Shown here piece by piece: positions 44,281 to 53,279 of a stretch of 64,000 nucleotides of DNA (its first letter is position 1; the number at the start of each line of letters is the position of its first letter). The stretch covers positions 62,001 to 126,000 of the forward strand of contig CALKEQ010000008.1 in assembly GCA_938084905.1 (NCBI GenBank), in the 5' to 3' direction. The stretch is from an uncultured bacterium. GTDB lineage: Bacteria; Desulfobacterota; Syntrophorhabdia; Syntrophorhabdales; JANXAF01. A program made the position numbers and the translations under genes. Below the pieces are notes generated by a model. It was not told the origin of the DNA. It saw only the letters and a program-made list of their open reading frames with translations, and did no database searches.

Positions 44281-45348
44281 ATGAAGCTCAGACTTAGACC
44301 ATGTGGGAATTATAAGGAAAAGTACATAGAGGAACTGGCCATTTTCGAGACTGATTTTGGTAGATTGTGGACCTTGATTGGTCTTATAATCCTTTTTTTG
44401 GTTATCCCTTTTGTAGTCGGTTCTTACGGAATCTACATTCTAAATCATGTTGGTATTTACGCTATCGCAGCTGTCGGTCTCAACATACTGATCGGATTCA
44501 CTGGACAGATCTCCCTTGGTCACGGAGCTTTTTTTGGAGTTGGAGCCTACACAGCGGCAATCCTTATGTCGAAAGTAGGTTTTCCCTTCATTCCTGCAGT
44601 TATTGCAGGAGGGGTAGTTACCGCTTTCGTTGGTCTTATCTTTGGAATACCTTCCTCCAGACTTAAACACCTTTATTTAACCATCTCGACGCTTGCGGGC
44701 CAGTTCATTCTCGAATACATCTTTGTCCACTGGAAATCTCTGACCGGTGGAACTGAGGGAATAATACTTCCAAAATCGACAATATTCGGCTATACTTTAA
44801 AAAGTGATAGGGCCTTCTTTTACGTAATATTCGTCTGCTTCGTTCTATTCCTCTGGATAGCGAAAAATATAATAAGGACAAGATACGGACGCGCATTTAT
44901 CGCAATAAGAGATAACGACCAGGCTGCAGAGGGGATGGGTATTCCGATATTCAAGTACAAGCTACTCTCATTTGGAATAAGTTCCTTCTACGCAGGTTTT
45001 GCTGGAGCCCTTTGGGCCGCGTATATGGGAAGCATAACTCCTGAGCCTTTCACATTTATTCTCTCACTTGAGTTCATCGCAATGATCATAATCGGCGGAC
45101 TTGGGAGCATAACCGGAAGTGTTTTTGGAGCTACATTCATAACTCTCATAAATGAAATGCTCTCTCAGCTTGCGGCCTATCTTATGAATTTGAAAGGGCT
45201 TGCGGGTGTGGCAATGACAATCGCTCCTCTCAGGGAGTTCTTCTTCGGTCTGATCATCGTTCTATTCCTCATTTTTGAACCGAGGGGGCTTGCGGAGGTC
45301 TGGAGAATTGTAAAAAGTAGTTTTAAACTCTGGCCATTCTCATATTAA
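44281..45348 (+). CDS. Liv-type ABC transporter permease LivM (system 2)
   Basis: 355 residues, longer than the system 1 LivM because of a hydrophilic start (KLRLRPCGNYKEKYIEELAIFETDFGR). AAVGLNILIGFTGQISLGHGAFFGVGAYTAAIL and GRAFIAIRDNDQAAEGMGIPI are the family blocks. ATG at 44281 with GAGGG upstream; the track uses GTG 44275. Confidence 0.91.
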   Translation: MKLRLRPCGNYKEKYIEELAIFETDFGRLWTLIGLIILFLVIPFVVGSYGIYILNHVGIYAIAAVGLNILIGFTGQISLGHGAFFGVGAYTAAILMSKVGFPFIPAVIAGGVVTAFVGLIFGIPSSRLKHLYLTISTLAGQFILEYIFVHWKSLTGGTEGIILPKSTIFGYTLKSDRAFFYVIFVCFVLFLWIAKNIIRTRYGRAFIAIRDNDQAAEGMGIPIFKYKLLSFGISSFYAGFAGALWAAYMGSITPEPFTFILSLEFIAMIIIGGLGSITGSVFGATFITLINEMLSQLAAYLMNLKGLAGVAMTIAPLREFFFGLIIVLFLIFEPRGLAEVWRIVKSSFKLWPFSY

Positions 45349-45359
45349 AGGGGGAAAAA

Positions 45360-46163
45360 ATGGAAGATAAGGTTGCACTTCTCGTCAACAATATAAGTGT
45401 GGTTTACCATGACGTAATACAGGTACTAAAAGGCGTGTCACTTGAGGTAAAAAAAGGAGAGATTGTTTCACTCCTCGGTAGTAACGGCGCAGGGAAAACG
45501 ACTACGCTTAGAGCGATTTCAGGTCTTCTCAAACCCGAAAACGGAAGGGTGACGGAAGGGTCTATAACTTTCGATGGAAAACAGATACATAATGAGCCAC
45601 CAGAGGTTATAACCAGACTTGGAATAATTCAAGTGCTTGAGGGTAGAGTCCCATTCAAGTACTTAACAGTAGAGGAAAATTTAAGGGTAGGGACGGCTAC
45701 AAGGTGGGGTAAGCCCTATAAGGAGGATCTTGAGCTTGTTTACCATTATTTTCCAAGGCTCAAAGAACTGAGGAACAGACTGGCCGGGTATTTAAGTGGA
45801 GGAGAGCTCCAGATGCTCGTAATAGGAAGAGCACTTATGGCTCATCCAAAACTTCTCCTTCTTGATGAGCCTTCTCTTGGGCTTGCACCTTTTCTCGTCA
45901 AAGAGATCTTCGATATTGTGAAAAAGATAAACGAGGAACAGGGGACCACCATAGTTCTTGTTGAGCAAAACGCTAACATGGCCCTTAACATAGCAACTTA
46001 CGGATACGTCATGGAGAATGGAAAGATAGTCATGGAGGGAAAGGCGAAGGACCTTAAAGAGAACCCTGATGTGAAAGAGTTCTATCTCGGAACTACCGCA
46101 AAGGGAACGATAAAGAGCTATAAAGACGTTAAGGCTTATAAGAGAAGAAAGAGGTGGTTGTAA
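45360..46163 (+). CDS. Liv-type ABC transporter ATPase LivF (system 2)
   Basis: 267 residues. Walker A GSNGAGKTT, signature YLSGGELQMLVIGRALMAHP, Walker B LLLLDEPSLGLAP, LVEQNANMAL. A basic tail (KSYKDVKAYKRRKRWL) extends past the normal LivF end. Followed after 10 nt by the PaaK-like gene. Confidence 0.93.
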   Translation: MEDKVALLVNNISVVYHDVIQVLKGVSLEVKKGEIVSLLGSNGAGKTTTLRAISGLLKPENGRVTEGSITFDGKQIHNEPPEVITRLGIIQVLEGRVPFKYLTVEENLRVGTATRWGKPYKEDLELVYHYFPRLKELRNRLAGYLSGGELQMLVIGRALMAHPKLLLLDEPSLGLAPFLVKEIFDIVKKINEEQGTTIVLVEQNANMALNIATYGYVMENGKIVMEGKAKDLKENPDVKEFYLGTTAKGTIKSYKDVKAYKRRKRWL

Positions 46164-46173
46164 GGAGGGCGAA

Positions 46174-47445
46174 ATGGGTGAAAGGAATTTTTTTGACGAT
46201 CTCGAAGGGATGGATAGGAAAGAGAGGGAGGCCTATCAGCTGGAAAAACTGAAAGAACAGATAAAGAGGGCTTATGAAAACTCTCCTGCCATAAGGGATA
46301 TATTCGATGGAAAAGGAATAAAACCAGAAGATGTGAGGGGGTTCGAAGACTTAGAAAAGGTTCCAATAATAAGAAAAACGGATGTAATTGAGCTCCAAAA
46401 GAAGTATCCGCCGTACGGAGGGCTTCTCACTGTGCCTGAGGAGGAGATTCAAAGGGTCTTTATAACTCCAGGCCCCATATATCTACCCCACCAGGTTGAA
46501 GAGATTTCATGGTTCGGGAAAAGCTTCTTTGCCGCCGGATTTACAAAAGGAGATGTGGTGATAAACACTCCCACCTATCACATGTCACCTGCAGGACTCC
46601 TTTTCCATGAGGGGGTACGTGCTGTTGGAGCGACGGTCGTACCGACAGGTGTTGGAAACACAGATGCTCAGATAAAAACGATGCTTGATCTTAAAGTTAC
46701 CGCATATGCAGGCATGCCAAGCTTCCTTATGACTATAATTAAAAGGGCTGAGGAGCTTGGTTACAACTTCAGAAGGGATTTTAAATTGAGGAAAGCTTGG
46801 TTTACAGGAGAGATGCTACCTTCATCAATGAGAAAGGTTTTTGAGGAAGAATACGGAATAGATACCTACCAGTGCTACTCAGTAACAGAACTTGGAGGCT
46901 GTGTTGCATACGAATGCAAGGAAAAAAAGGGGATGCATTTCATGGATGACTACGTTATAGAAGTTGTGGACCCAGAAACTGGAAAAAGGTTGAAAGAAGG
47001 TGAAATTGGAGAACTTGTTGCGACCCCGATCCACAACCCTTGCTGGGGTCTTGTCCGTTTTGGAACAGGAGATTTGACTTCCTACATCACCGAACCCTGC
47101 CCGTGTGGAAGAACCTCATACCGCATAACAGGGATAGTTGGAAGAAGCACGGAGGCGGTGAAAGTCAGGGGCATGTTCGTTGTAAAAAAACAGATGGAAG
47201 CTTTCTTTGCAGGGATCGAGGAGATTTCAAAATATCAGGTGATTGTGGAGAGGAAGGAACAGAGGGATGAACTTTACCTTAAAGCCGAATTAAAAGATGA
47301 GTCGGTTGATAAGGAGAATCTTAGGCGGCGATTAGAAGAGGAGTTCCCTAAGAACTTGAGAGTAAGGCTTGATAGAATAGAGTTCTGCGAAAAGGGGACT
47401 TTGAAAGAGGAAGATACTCTCATTGACAGAAGGAAGTGGGATTAG
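46174..47445 (+). CDS. Phenylacetate-CoA ligase-like adenylate-forming protein with altered P-loop
   Basis: 423 residues in the PaaK family: DLEKVPIIRKTDVIELQKKYPPYGGLL, DVVINTPTYHMSPAGLLFHEG, YQCYSVTELGGCVAYEC, RFGTGDLTSYITEPCPCGRTSYRITGIVGRSTEAVKVRGMFV. The region that should read as a Ser/Thr/Gly-rich P-loop (SSGTTGKP type) is FITPGPIYLPHQ, so ATP binding may be changed or the enzyme may work differently. It closes the second liv operon, which fits an organic-acid CoA ligase role. The last 4 bases overlap the small membrane gene on the other strand. Confidence 0.84.
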   Translation: MGERNFFDDLEGMDRKEREAYQLEKLKEQIKRAYENSPAIRDIFDGKGIKPEDVRGFEDLEKVPIIRKTDVIELQKKYPPYGGLLTVPEEEIQRVFITPGPIYLPHQVEEISWFGKSFFAAGFTKGDVVINTPTYHMSPAGLLFHEGVRAVGATVVPTGVGNTDAQIKTMLDLKVTAYAGMPSFLMTIIKRAEELGYNFRRDFKLRKAWFTGEMLPSSMRKVFEEEYGIDTYQCYSVTELGGCVAYECKEKKGMHFMDDYVIEVVDPETGKRLKEGEIGELVATPIHNPCWGLVRFGTGDLTSYITEPCPCGRTSYRITGIVGRSTEAVKVRGMFVVKKQMEAFFAGIEEISKYQVIVERKEQRDELYLKAELKDESVDKENLRRRLEEEFPKNLRVRLDRIEFCEKGTLKEEDTLIDRRKWD

Positions 47446-47672
47446 TTGGTTTTATTCCTTAAATAGGGCCAGATTCCTCCATAAAAAAGGATCACTGATA
47501 CTGCTAAAAAAAACCTGTATGGAAGATCTATCTCCGAGCCAAAAAGCGAGAGTTTGACGCTCAGTTTTAAGATGTTCTTAAAAAAACCTAGGTCTTCCCT
47601 CCAGCCAGATACAAAAAGGGCAGGAATGAAAGAAAAAAGAAAGGAGAGTGAAAAGAGAATTATTGATCTCAT
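47442..47672 (-). CDS. Small hydrophobic protein, unknown function
   Basis: 76 residues with two hydrophobic segments (about 3-22 and 52-70) separated by a loop. It starts by ATGA overlap with the queuosine-precursor-type transporter gene, which supports it as a real translated gene. I recognise no family. It may be an accessory membrane subunit. Confidence 0.55.
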   Translation of the reverse strand: MRSIILFSLSFLFSFIPALFVSGWREDLGFFKNILKLSVKLSLFGSEIDLPYRFFLAVSVILFYGGIWPYLRNKTN

Positions 47673-48400
47673 TGCCCTATGAGAAGAGGGTTGAACTTTG
47701 TCTCATAATCAAAAACGTCTAGGCCTTCTTTTCTTTTCAGGAAATTAGTTACAGCGTAAGTGAAAGGAGTGAAAAGGGCCTCATAAATGGTCTTTGTAAG
47801 CCACTGATTGATTATAGTAAAGAAAAGAGCAGTCTGCGGAATAGTACCGTAAAAAGCAAGAGTTATAAAGAGTGCAGAGTCTATACCCTGGCCCACGATA
47901 GTAGAACCTATGGTTCTCATCCATAGGAATCTGCCCTTCGTTTTTATCTTTAGCTTTGCGAGAACAAAGGAATTTGAAAACTCTCCAAAAAGGTAACCGA
48001 CAAAGGAGGCAAAAAGAAGCCTTGGTGTGAATCCAAGAATCGTCTCGTATGCTTCTTGGCCGTTCCAAAAGGATGCGGGTGGAAGGATTTTTGCAACATG
48101 GCAGAAAAGTACAAAAATAAGGTTACATAGGAAGCCAAGCCATATAACCTTTCTTGCAGAGCTGTACCCATAGACCTCAGTCAGTATGTCTCCGAATATG
48201 TAGCTTATGGGGAAGATTATGATAGCGGCAGGCAAGATGATGCCAAAGAAATCGACTAGTTTCACAGCAATTACATTCGAAGTAATGAGGCAGGTTATAA
48301 ATATTGAACTGCTTAAGAAGAACCAGAAGGAGTAACTGTCCTTTTTACCTCTTTCCACAACTAATCGCTTTTTATTACCAGAGATGGAAGGCAAATTCAA
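47669..48400 (-). CDS. VUT/YhhQ-family transporter, probably for a queuosine precursor
   Basis: 243 residues, about six helices. ITSNVIAVKLVDFFGIILPAAIIIFPISYIFGDILTEVYGYSSARKVIW is the family hallmark, then FGEFSNSFVLAKLKIKTKGRFLWMRTIGSTIVGQGIDSALFITLAFYG. Family members import preQ0/preQ1 or related deazapurines. Start is uncertain: TTG at 48400 or, with AAGGG better spaced, TTG at 48394. A hairpin GAACCT-AAATTC-AGGTTC lies just upstream but does not match a preQ1 riboswitch well. Confidence 0.85.
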   Translation of the reverse strand: MNLPSISGNKKRLVVERGKKDSYSFWFFLSSSIFITCLITSNVIAVKLVDFFGIILPAAIIIFPISYIFGDILTEVYGYSSARKVIWLGFLCNLIFVLFCHVAKILPPASFWNGQEAYETILGFTPRLLFASFVGYLFGEFSNSFVLAKLKIKTKGRFLWMRTIGSTIVGQGIDSALFITLAFYGTIPQTALFFTIINQWLTKTIYEALFTPFTYAVTNFLKRKEGLDVFDYETKFNPLLIGQ

Positions 48401-48436
48401 CCCTTTTGCGAACCTGAATTTAGGTTCTTGAGCTCC

Positions 48437-48465
48437 TTGTGTTAACTAAATCCGGCGAGTATAAT
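48437..48465 (+). promoter_or_regulatory. Promoter for the sfsA fusion gene
   Basis: TTGTGT, 17 nt, TATAAT. The perfect -10 ends only 6 nt before the GTG at 48472, so that codon would coincide with the transcription start, or the TTG at 48481 is used. Confidence 0.65.
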
Positions 48466-48471
48466 CTTTAG

Positions 48472-49617
48472 GTGTTCATTTTGGAAGGACTAATTGAAGG
48501 TACGTTTTTCTCCAGGCTGAACAGGTTTGTCTGCGAATGTGAAATAGATGGGAAAAAGGTTCTCGCTCATCTTCCCAACTCTGGAAGGCTTCTGGGCCTC
48601 CTTTCTCATGGAAGAAAAGTATACGCAAGAAGAACCGTAAGGGAAGGGAACCTTCCCTACAGGCTTATCTTCGTTGAATGGAAAGATTTTAAAGTTCTCG
48701 TGGATACAAGTCTTACTAATGACTTGGTATCAACACTTATTGAAAAAGGGATGATTCCCCAGTTTGTCGGTTACACTGTCAAAAAAAAGGAAGTCTATTT
48801 TGGTGGAAGAAGGTTTGACCTTCTTCTCGAAAATGAAGGCAAAGGAATGGTTTTAGAGGTTAAAAACTGCACCCTTTTCTTTGATAGTCTGTCCATGTTT
48901 CCCGATTGTGAAACAGCGAGGGGAAGGGCCCACTTACACGGGCTCATAAGAATTAGGGAGGATGGACTTAATTCTGCTGTTATATTTATCGTAAGTTCTC
49001 CGAGAGTAAAGTACTTCCTACCCGATTTTCACAACGATTTTTCTTTTTCAAAAAGACTGATTCAAGCGAAGGACACAATCCAGGTATTGGCGTATTCTGT
49101 AAGATTTGGAGATGACTTTTCTATTGAAGGGGTTGACGAACTTCTCATTCCCTGGGAAGAGCTAGAGAAAGTGGAAGAGAATTCGGGGCTATATATGATA
49201 GTTATGGATGTGGACAAAGAGACTACTTTATCTCTTCAGGGACTAGGCAAGATAAATTTGAAAAAGGGGTACTACATCTACGTAGGCTCGGCTTCCAAAA
49301 ACCTAAAAGAAAGAATTGAAAGGCACAGAAGAAGAAGAAAAAAAACCTTTTGGCACGTAGATCATCTCACATCGTTGTTCCCTCCTTCCTTTTATTTTCC
49401 CATAAGAATAGAAAGGAGTTACGAATGCGAGATTGCAAAGAAGCTTCTTGAAATATCTGATTGGGTTGTTCCGGGATTCGGTTCTTCTGACTGTAGGTGC
49501 GTTGCTCATCTGGCAGGTTTTAAGGAGAATCCTTTGAATCAGGAGAGGTTCGTCGATCTTCTTTTCTATTTCAGAATCGGAACCATAGCTGAAAGACTTA
49601 AAAAGATTGAGATCTAG
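48472..49617 (+). CDS. sfsA: Fusion of SfsA nuclease-like domain and DUF123 GIY-YIG domain
   Basis: 381 residues. Residues 1-225 are SfsA: SRLNRFVCECEIDGKKVLAHLPNSGRL, FDLLLENEGKGMVLEVKNCTL with the PD-(D/E)xK-like core, FPDCETARGRAHLHGL. Residues about 238-365 are a GIY-YIG (DUF123) domain: GLYMIVMDVD, GYYIYVGSASKNLKERIERHRR, KTFWHVDHLTS and SDCRCVAHLAGF. SfsA family proteins show DNA/RNA nuclease activity, and GIY-YIG is a nuclease fold, so this is a double-nuclease protein. Start GTG 48472 or TTG 48481, both extremely close to the -10. Confidence 0.9.
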   Translation: MFILEGLIEGTFFSRLNRFVCECEIDGKKVLAHLPNSGRLLGLLSHGRKVYARRTVREGNLPYRLIFVEWKDFKVLVDTSLTNDLVSTLIEKGMIPQFVGYTVKKKEVYFGGRRFDLLLENEGKGMVLEVKNCTLFFDSLSMFPDCETARGRAHLHGLIRIREDGLNSAVIFIVSSPRVKYFLPDFHNDFSFSKRLIQAKDTIQVLAYSVRFGDDFSIEGVDELLIPWEELEKVEENSGLYMIVMDVDKETTLSLQGLGKINLKKGYYIYVGSASKNLKERIERHRRRRKKTFWHVDHLTSLFPPSFYFPIRIERSYECEIAKKLLEISDWVVPGFGSSDCRCVAHLAGFKENPLNQERFVDLLFYFRIGTIAERLKKIEI

Positions 49618-49655
49618 AGCCCTCATGTGATAAAAAAAGTGCGGGGATCGAGAAA

Positions 49656-50216
49656 ATGGATGTTATGAAGGTTATTCACGAGAGGCAGAGCATAAGGAAA
49701 TACAAGGAGAAAGACATACCTGAAGAGATCCTTATGGAAATTATTGAGGCTGCAAGAAGGTCTCCTTCCTGGGCAAATACTCAGACTTGGAGGTTCATAA
49801 TAGTTAAGGACAAAGGCGTAAAGGAAGAACTGTCCAGAACATTGACTGAGAACAATCCTGCAAGGGAGGCTATAATAAAGGCGCCCGTTTTGCTTTGTCT
49901 CGTCTCTCAGAAAGGTGTTGCAGGTTACAGGAAGGGAGTTCCTCGCACCTCAAAGGGTGATTATTACATGTACGATGCAGGTATAGCTATGGAGCACGTT
50001 GTTCTCGCTGCTTGGAATTTCGGGCTTGGCACCTGTCACGTAGGTGCTTTCAATCATGAGGAGGCGGAAAGGATACTTGGTGTTCCAGATGGATATACGA
50101 TAGTTGCGATGACTCCAATCGGTTACTTTGACGAAAGGCCAAATTACACTCCAAGGAAGCCGTTATCTGAGATTCTCTTTCTTGACAGGTTCGGAGTACC
50201 CTACATTAAGAAGTGA
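49656..50216 (+). CDS. Nitroreductase-family FMN protein
   Basis: 186 residues. RQSIRKYKEKDIPEEILMEIIEAARRSPSWANTQTWRFIIV is the FMN-binding start; YDAGIAMEHVVLAAWNFGLGTCHVGAFNH and PIGYFDERPNY follow. NAD(P)H-dependent reduction of nitro, quinone or enone compounds. Coupled to the DegT gene by overlap, so the two may act in one pathway that cannot be named. Confidence 0.9.
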   Translation: MDVMKVIHERQSIRKYKEKDIPEEILMEIIEAARRSPSWANTQTWRFIIVKDKGVKEELSRTLTENNPAREAIIKAPVLLCLVSQKGVAGYRKGVPRTSKGDYYMYDAGIAMEHVVLAAWNFGLGTCHVGAFNHEEAERILGVPDGYTIVAMTPIGYFDERPNYTPRKPLSEILFLDRFGVPYIKK

Positions 50217-51322
50217 TGAAAATACCCCTTGTAAATCTTAAGCTCCAGTACAAGAAAGTGGAAAAAGAGATCTTAAAAGGGATAAAGGAGATCCTAAGGG
50301 AACAGAACCTCATTCTCGGTAAATATTGCGCTCTTCTGGAGGAGAAAATAGCGAGCTACACAGGGGTTCCTTACGCTGTATCATGCGCTAATGGGACAGA
50401 TGCACTGATCCTTTCCCTTATGGCCTTAGGGATTGGTAATGGAGACGAGGTTCTGACGACCCCTTATACGTTCTTTTCAACAGCCAGTTCAATAACACTC
50501 GTTGGTGCAAGACCTGTCTTTGTAGACATTGAGGCAGAGTCCATGAACATAGATCCAGATAAAATAGAGGAGAAAATCACGGAAAAAACGCGTGCCTTAA
50601 TCGTTGTTCACCTTTTCGGAAAACTGTGCAACATGGATAAAATAATGGCCATTGCAGAAAAATATGGAATTTATGTGATTGAGGACATGGCCCAGTCGAT
50701 AGGGGCGAGAAAAAATGGGAAAATGGCCGGGTCCTTCGGACATGTTGCAACCTTAAGTTTTTATCCCACCAAGAATCTGGGAGGAATAGGTGAAGGGGGA
50801 ATGGTACTCACGAAAGATTCAGAGCTGGCGAATAGATTGAGAAAGCTTAGGGTTCACGGGATGGACAAAGTACCTTATAGGCACGAGTTGATTGGGATAA
50901 ACAGTAGGCTAGACGAAATAAAGGCTTACGCTCTTTACACGAAATTCAAGTATTTGGAAGATTGGAATAGGAAAAGGATAGAAAATGCAAAATTCTACTC
51001 ATCAGAACTTAAGGATCTGCCACTTCTGCTTCCGAGTGCTGAGGATGACGGATCTCACGTTTTTCACCAATACGTGATAAGGCTTGAAGAGAGGGACAAC
51101 TTAAGGGAATTTTTAGGAAGGAGAGGTATACAGACGGCAGTATACTATCCCTTGCCTCTTCACCTTCAGGAATGTTTTCGATATCTGGGGTATAAAAAGG
51201 GAGATTTCCCTCACGCTGAGGAAGCCTCAATGAAAAGTTTAGCGATCCCCGTATACCCCGAACTAAAAGAGAGGGAGAAAAGATACATTGTCAAATGTAT
51301 AAGGGATTTTTTCAAGAAATAG
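50216..51322 (+). CDS. DegT/DnrJ/EryC1-family PLP aminotransferase
   Basis: 368 residues. IPLVNLKLQYKKVEKEI, YAVSCANGTDALILSLMALGIG, IEDMAQSIGARKNGKMAGSFG, and the PLP lysine in LSFYPTKNLGGIGEGGMV. Family members aminate keto-sugars for surface glycans or antibiotics. No sugar genes are adjacent except the glycosyltransferase end 12 kb away. ATG 50216 overlaps the nitroreductase stop. Confidence 0.91.
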   Translation: MKIPLVNLKLQYKKVEKEILKGIKEILREQNLILGKYCALLEEKIASYTGVPYAVSCANGTDALILSLMALGIGNGDEVLTTPYTFFSTASSITLVGARPVFVDIEAESMNIDPDKIEEKITEKTRALIVVHLFGKLCNMDKIMAIAEKYGIYVIEDMAQSIGARKNGKMAGSFGHVATLSFYPTKNLGGIGEGGMVLTKDSELANRLRKLRVHGMDKVPYRHELIGINSRLDEIKAYALYTKFKYLEDWNRKRIENAKFYSSELKDLPLLLPSAEDDGSHVFHQYVIRLEERDNLREFLGRRGIQTAVYYPLPLHLQECFRYLGYKKGDFPHAEEASMKSLAIPVYPELKEREKRYIVKCIRDFFKK

Positions 51323-52316
51323 TACAGTAAGGTTCCTCATCCATGAAATCCCCATATTCCTCGTAGGCCCTCGCTCTACATCCTCCGCAGATATCGAGAT
51401 AAGTGCAATTTCCACATCTGCCCTTGTAACTCGAATAATCCCTCAGCTTCAAAAAAACTGGTGAGTTCCGCCAGACGAACTCAACTCCATCCTTTTTTAC
51501 ATCTCCTGATTTTACCTCAAGGTAGCCACAGGGCTGGGCTACACCTGTATGGGATATGAACATGAAGCTTTTTCCTGCAAGGCAGCCAGAGGTTTTTACA
51601 CTTTCTCCCCTTTCCTTAAGTATTCGGTAGTACTGGGGTGCACAGGTGACCTTTATCTCCATCTCTTTTTTCCTTTCTAATAGGTAGAGGTGTTGCAAAG
51701 TCTCTTCGTACTCCTCCGCTTTTAACTGTCTGTCCCTTAGATTTCTGCCTCTCCCGACTGGGACTAGTAAAAAAAGGTGCCATGCAATTGCCCCAAGAGA
51801 CTTTGCAAGTTCGTATATGGAATCGATCTCATAGAAATTTAAAGAGGTAATGGTTGTATTTATCTGGAAGGGAAATCTCTCTTCCCTCAGTATTTTTGCT
51901 GCGCTAACTACTGAATCGAATGATCCATCAACACCCCTCAGACCATCGTGGGATCTTTTGTCCTTACCATCTAGACTCATGCTTATCCTTTTTATGTTCA
52001 GTCCTTTTAACGTCCTTACAACGTCCTTTGAAAGAAGGGTTCCATTTGTTGCAATTACCATATTGAGCCCTTTTTTGTTGCCATAATCGATTATTTCAAA
52101 AATGTCGTCCCTCATCAAAGGTTCACCCCCCGTAATTATAATTACGGGAGAGGAGAAGGAAGAGATGGAGTCTATTATGGACTTGCATTCCTCTGTTTCT
52201 AAGTCCCTTTCCTCTTGCCTTTTTTGCGCAGAGGCACGACAGTGAATACAACTCAGGTTACAGATACGGGTCAGTTCCCATGCTACCATTCTCAGAGGGA
52301 ACCTTCTTTCATCCAT
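51312..52316 (-). CDS. ahbD: Radical SAM Fe-coproporphyrin III decarboxylase-like protein (heme synthase AhbD)
   Basis: 334 residues. Radical SAM cluster CNLSCIHC near residue 19, SAM-binding [11 protein letters not shown], and a C-terminal cysteine set [31 protein letters not shown] for an auxiliary cluster, as in AhbD/NirJ-type proteins. In the siroheme-dependent route AhbD makes heme b. Assignment relies on the operon ahbC-hemB-ahbD, typical of sulfate reducers. Its 3' end overlaps the DegT gene by 11 bp. Confidence 0.87.
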   Translation of the reverse strand: MDERRFPLRMVAWELTRICNLSCIHCRASAQKRQEERDLETEECKSIIDSISSFSSPVIIITGGEPLMRDDIFEIIDYGNKKGLNMVIATNGTLLSKDVVRTLKGLNIKRISMSLDGKDKRSHDGLRGVDGSFDSVVSAAKILREERFPFQINTTITSLNFYEIDSIYELAKSLGAIAWHLFLLVPVGRGRNLRDRQLKAEEYEETLQHLYLLERKKEMEIKVTCAPQYYRILKERGESVKTSGCLAGKSFMFISHTGVAQPCGYLEVKSGDVKKDGVEFVWRNSPVFLKLRDYSSYKGRCGNCTYLDICGGCRARAYEEYGDFMDEEPYCTIS

Positions 52317-53278
52317 TTGGCTAAATCCTTTGCAAAGTAAGTGATAAGGATGTCAGCACCGGCCCTTTTTATGGAAGTTGTAAGTTCGATAACGGTTTTT
52401 TTGTAGTCTATGTAACCTGCCCTTGAAGCTTCTTTTACCATAAGGTATTCACCACTTACCGAATAGGCAGCAATTGGGACAGTGAACCTTTCCCTTGCCG
52501 CACTTATCACATCCAGATAAAAAATGGCAGGTTTGACCATAACAATGTCCGCTCCTTCATTTATGTCAAGTTCTATCTCAGTTAGGGCTTCCCTCTTATT
52601 GTGAAAATCCATCTGATAAGAGCTTCTGTCGCCAAATTGGGGTTTAGATTCTGCTGCAACCCTGAAAGGCCCGTAGAGGGATGATGCGTATTTAGCAGCG
52701 TAACTCATGATTGGAATGTGATTATACCCGTTTTTGTCAAGCTCATCTCTTATAGCCCTTACCCTCCCATCCATCATGTCAGAAGGGGCAACCATATCTG
52801 ATCCAGCTTCCACATGTGAGAGGGCGACCCTGGATAGGACTTTCAAGGTTTCATCGTTATCTACTGTTTCACCCTTTACTATTCCACAGTGTCCATGGCT
52901 CGTGTACTCACATAGACAGACATCGGTTATTACGAGAAGTTCATCACCGAAAAGTTTTTTTATTCTCCTTACTGCCTTTTGTATGACCCCGTTTTCATCG
53001 AACGCAGAAGATCCGTATTCATCCTTCTTATCTGGTATTCCAAAAAGGAGGATAGCAGGTATTGAAAGATCTACTATTTCCTCGATCTCCCTAAGTACAC
53101 CTTCTAAAGAAAACTGGTATATGCCCGGCATGGAGGGGATCTCCGCCTTTTTTTCATCCATCTCCTTCACAAAAACAGGGCAGACTATGTGATTGATTGT
53201 AAGTTCAGTTTCTTTTACAAGGCTCCTTATTATTCCGTTTTTTCGCAATCGCCTAAGTCTTGTGTAAGGGTATTCCAT
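52292..53278 (-). CDS. hemB: Porphobilinogen synthase (delta-aminolevulinate dehydratase)
   Basis: 328 residues. Zinc cysteines in [14 protein letters not shown], Schiff-base lysines in [16 protein letters not shown] and IVMVKPA, and [21 protein letters not shown] at the start. Condenses two ALA molecules to porphobilinogen. I use the ATG at 53278, which follows GAGGAG and the ahbC stop; the track ATG at 53296 adds six residues. Overlaps ahbD by 25 nt. Confidence 0.96.
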   Translation of the reverse strand: MEYPYTRLRRLRKNGIIRSLVKETELTINHIVCPVFVKEMDEKKAEIPSMPGIYQFSLEGVLREIEEIVDLSIPAILLFGIPDKKDEYGSSAFDENGVIQKAVRRIKKLFGDELLVITDVCLCEYTSHGHCGIVKGETVDNDETLKVLSRVALSHVEAGSDMVAPSDMMDGRVRAIRDELDKNGYNHIPIMSYAAKYASSLYGPFRVAAESKPQFGDRSSYQMDFHNKREALTEIELDINEGADIVMVKPAIFYLDVISAARERFTVPIAAYSVSGEYLMVKEASRAGYIDYKKTVIELTTSIKRAGADILITYFAKDLAKWMKEGSL

Positions 53279-53279
53279 A

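Noticed and set aside
48401-48471. Possible preQ1 riboswitch before the YhhQ-type transporter
   Set aside because: A 6-bp hairpin and an AAAAGGG tail are present, but loop length and tail do not meet the preQ1-I pattern and the region is also the sfsA promoter.
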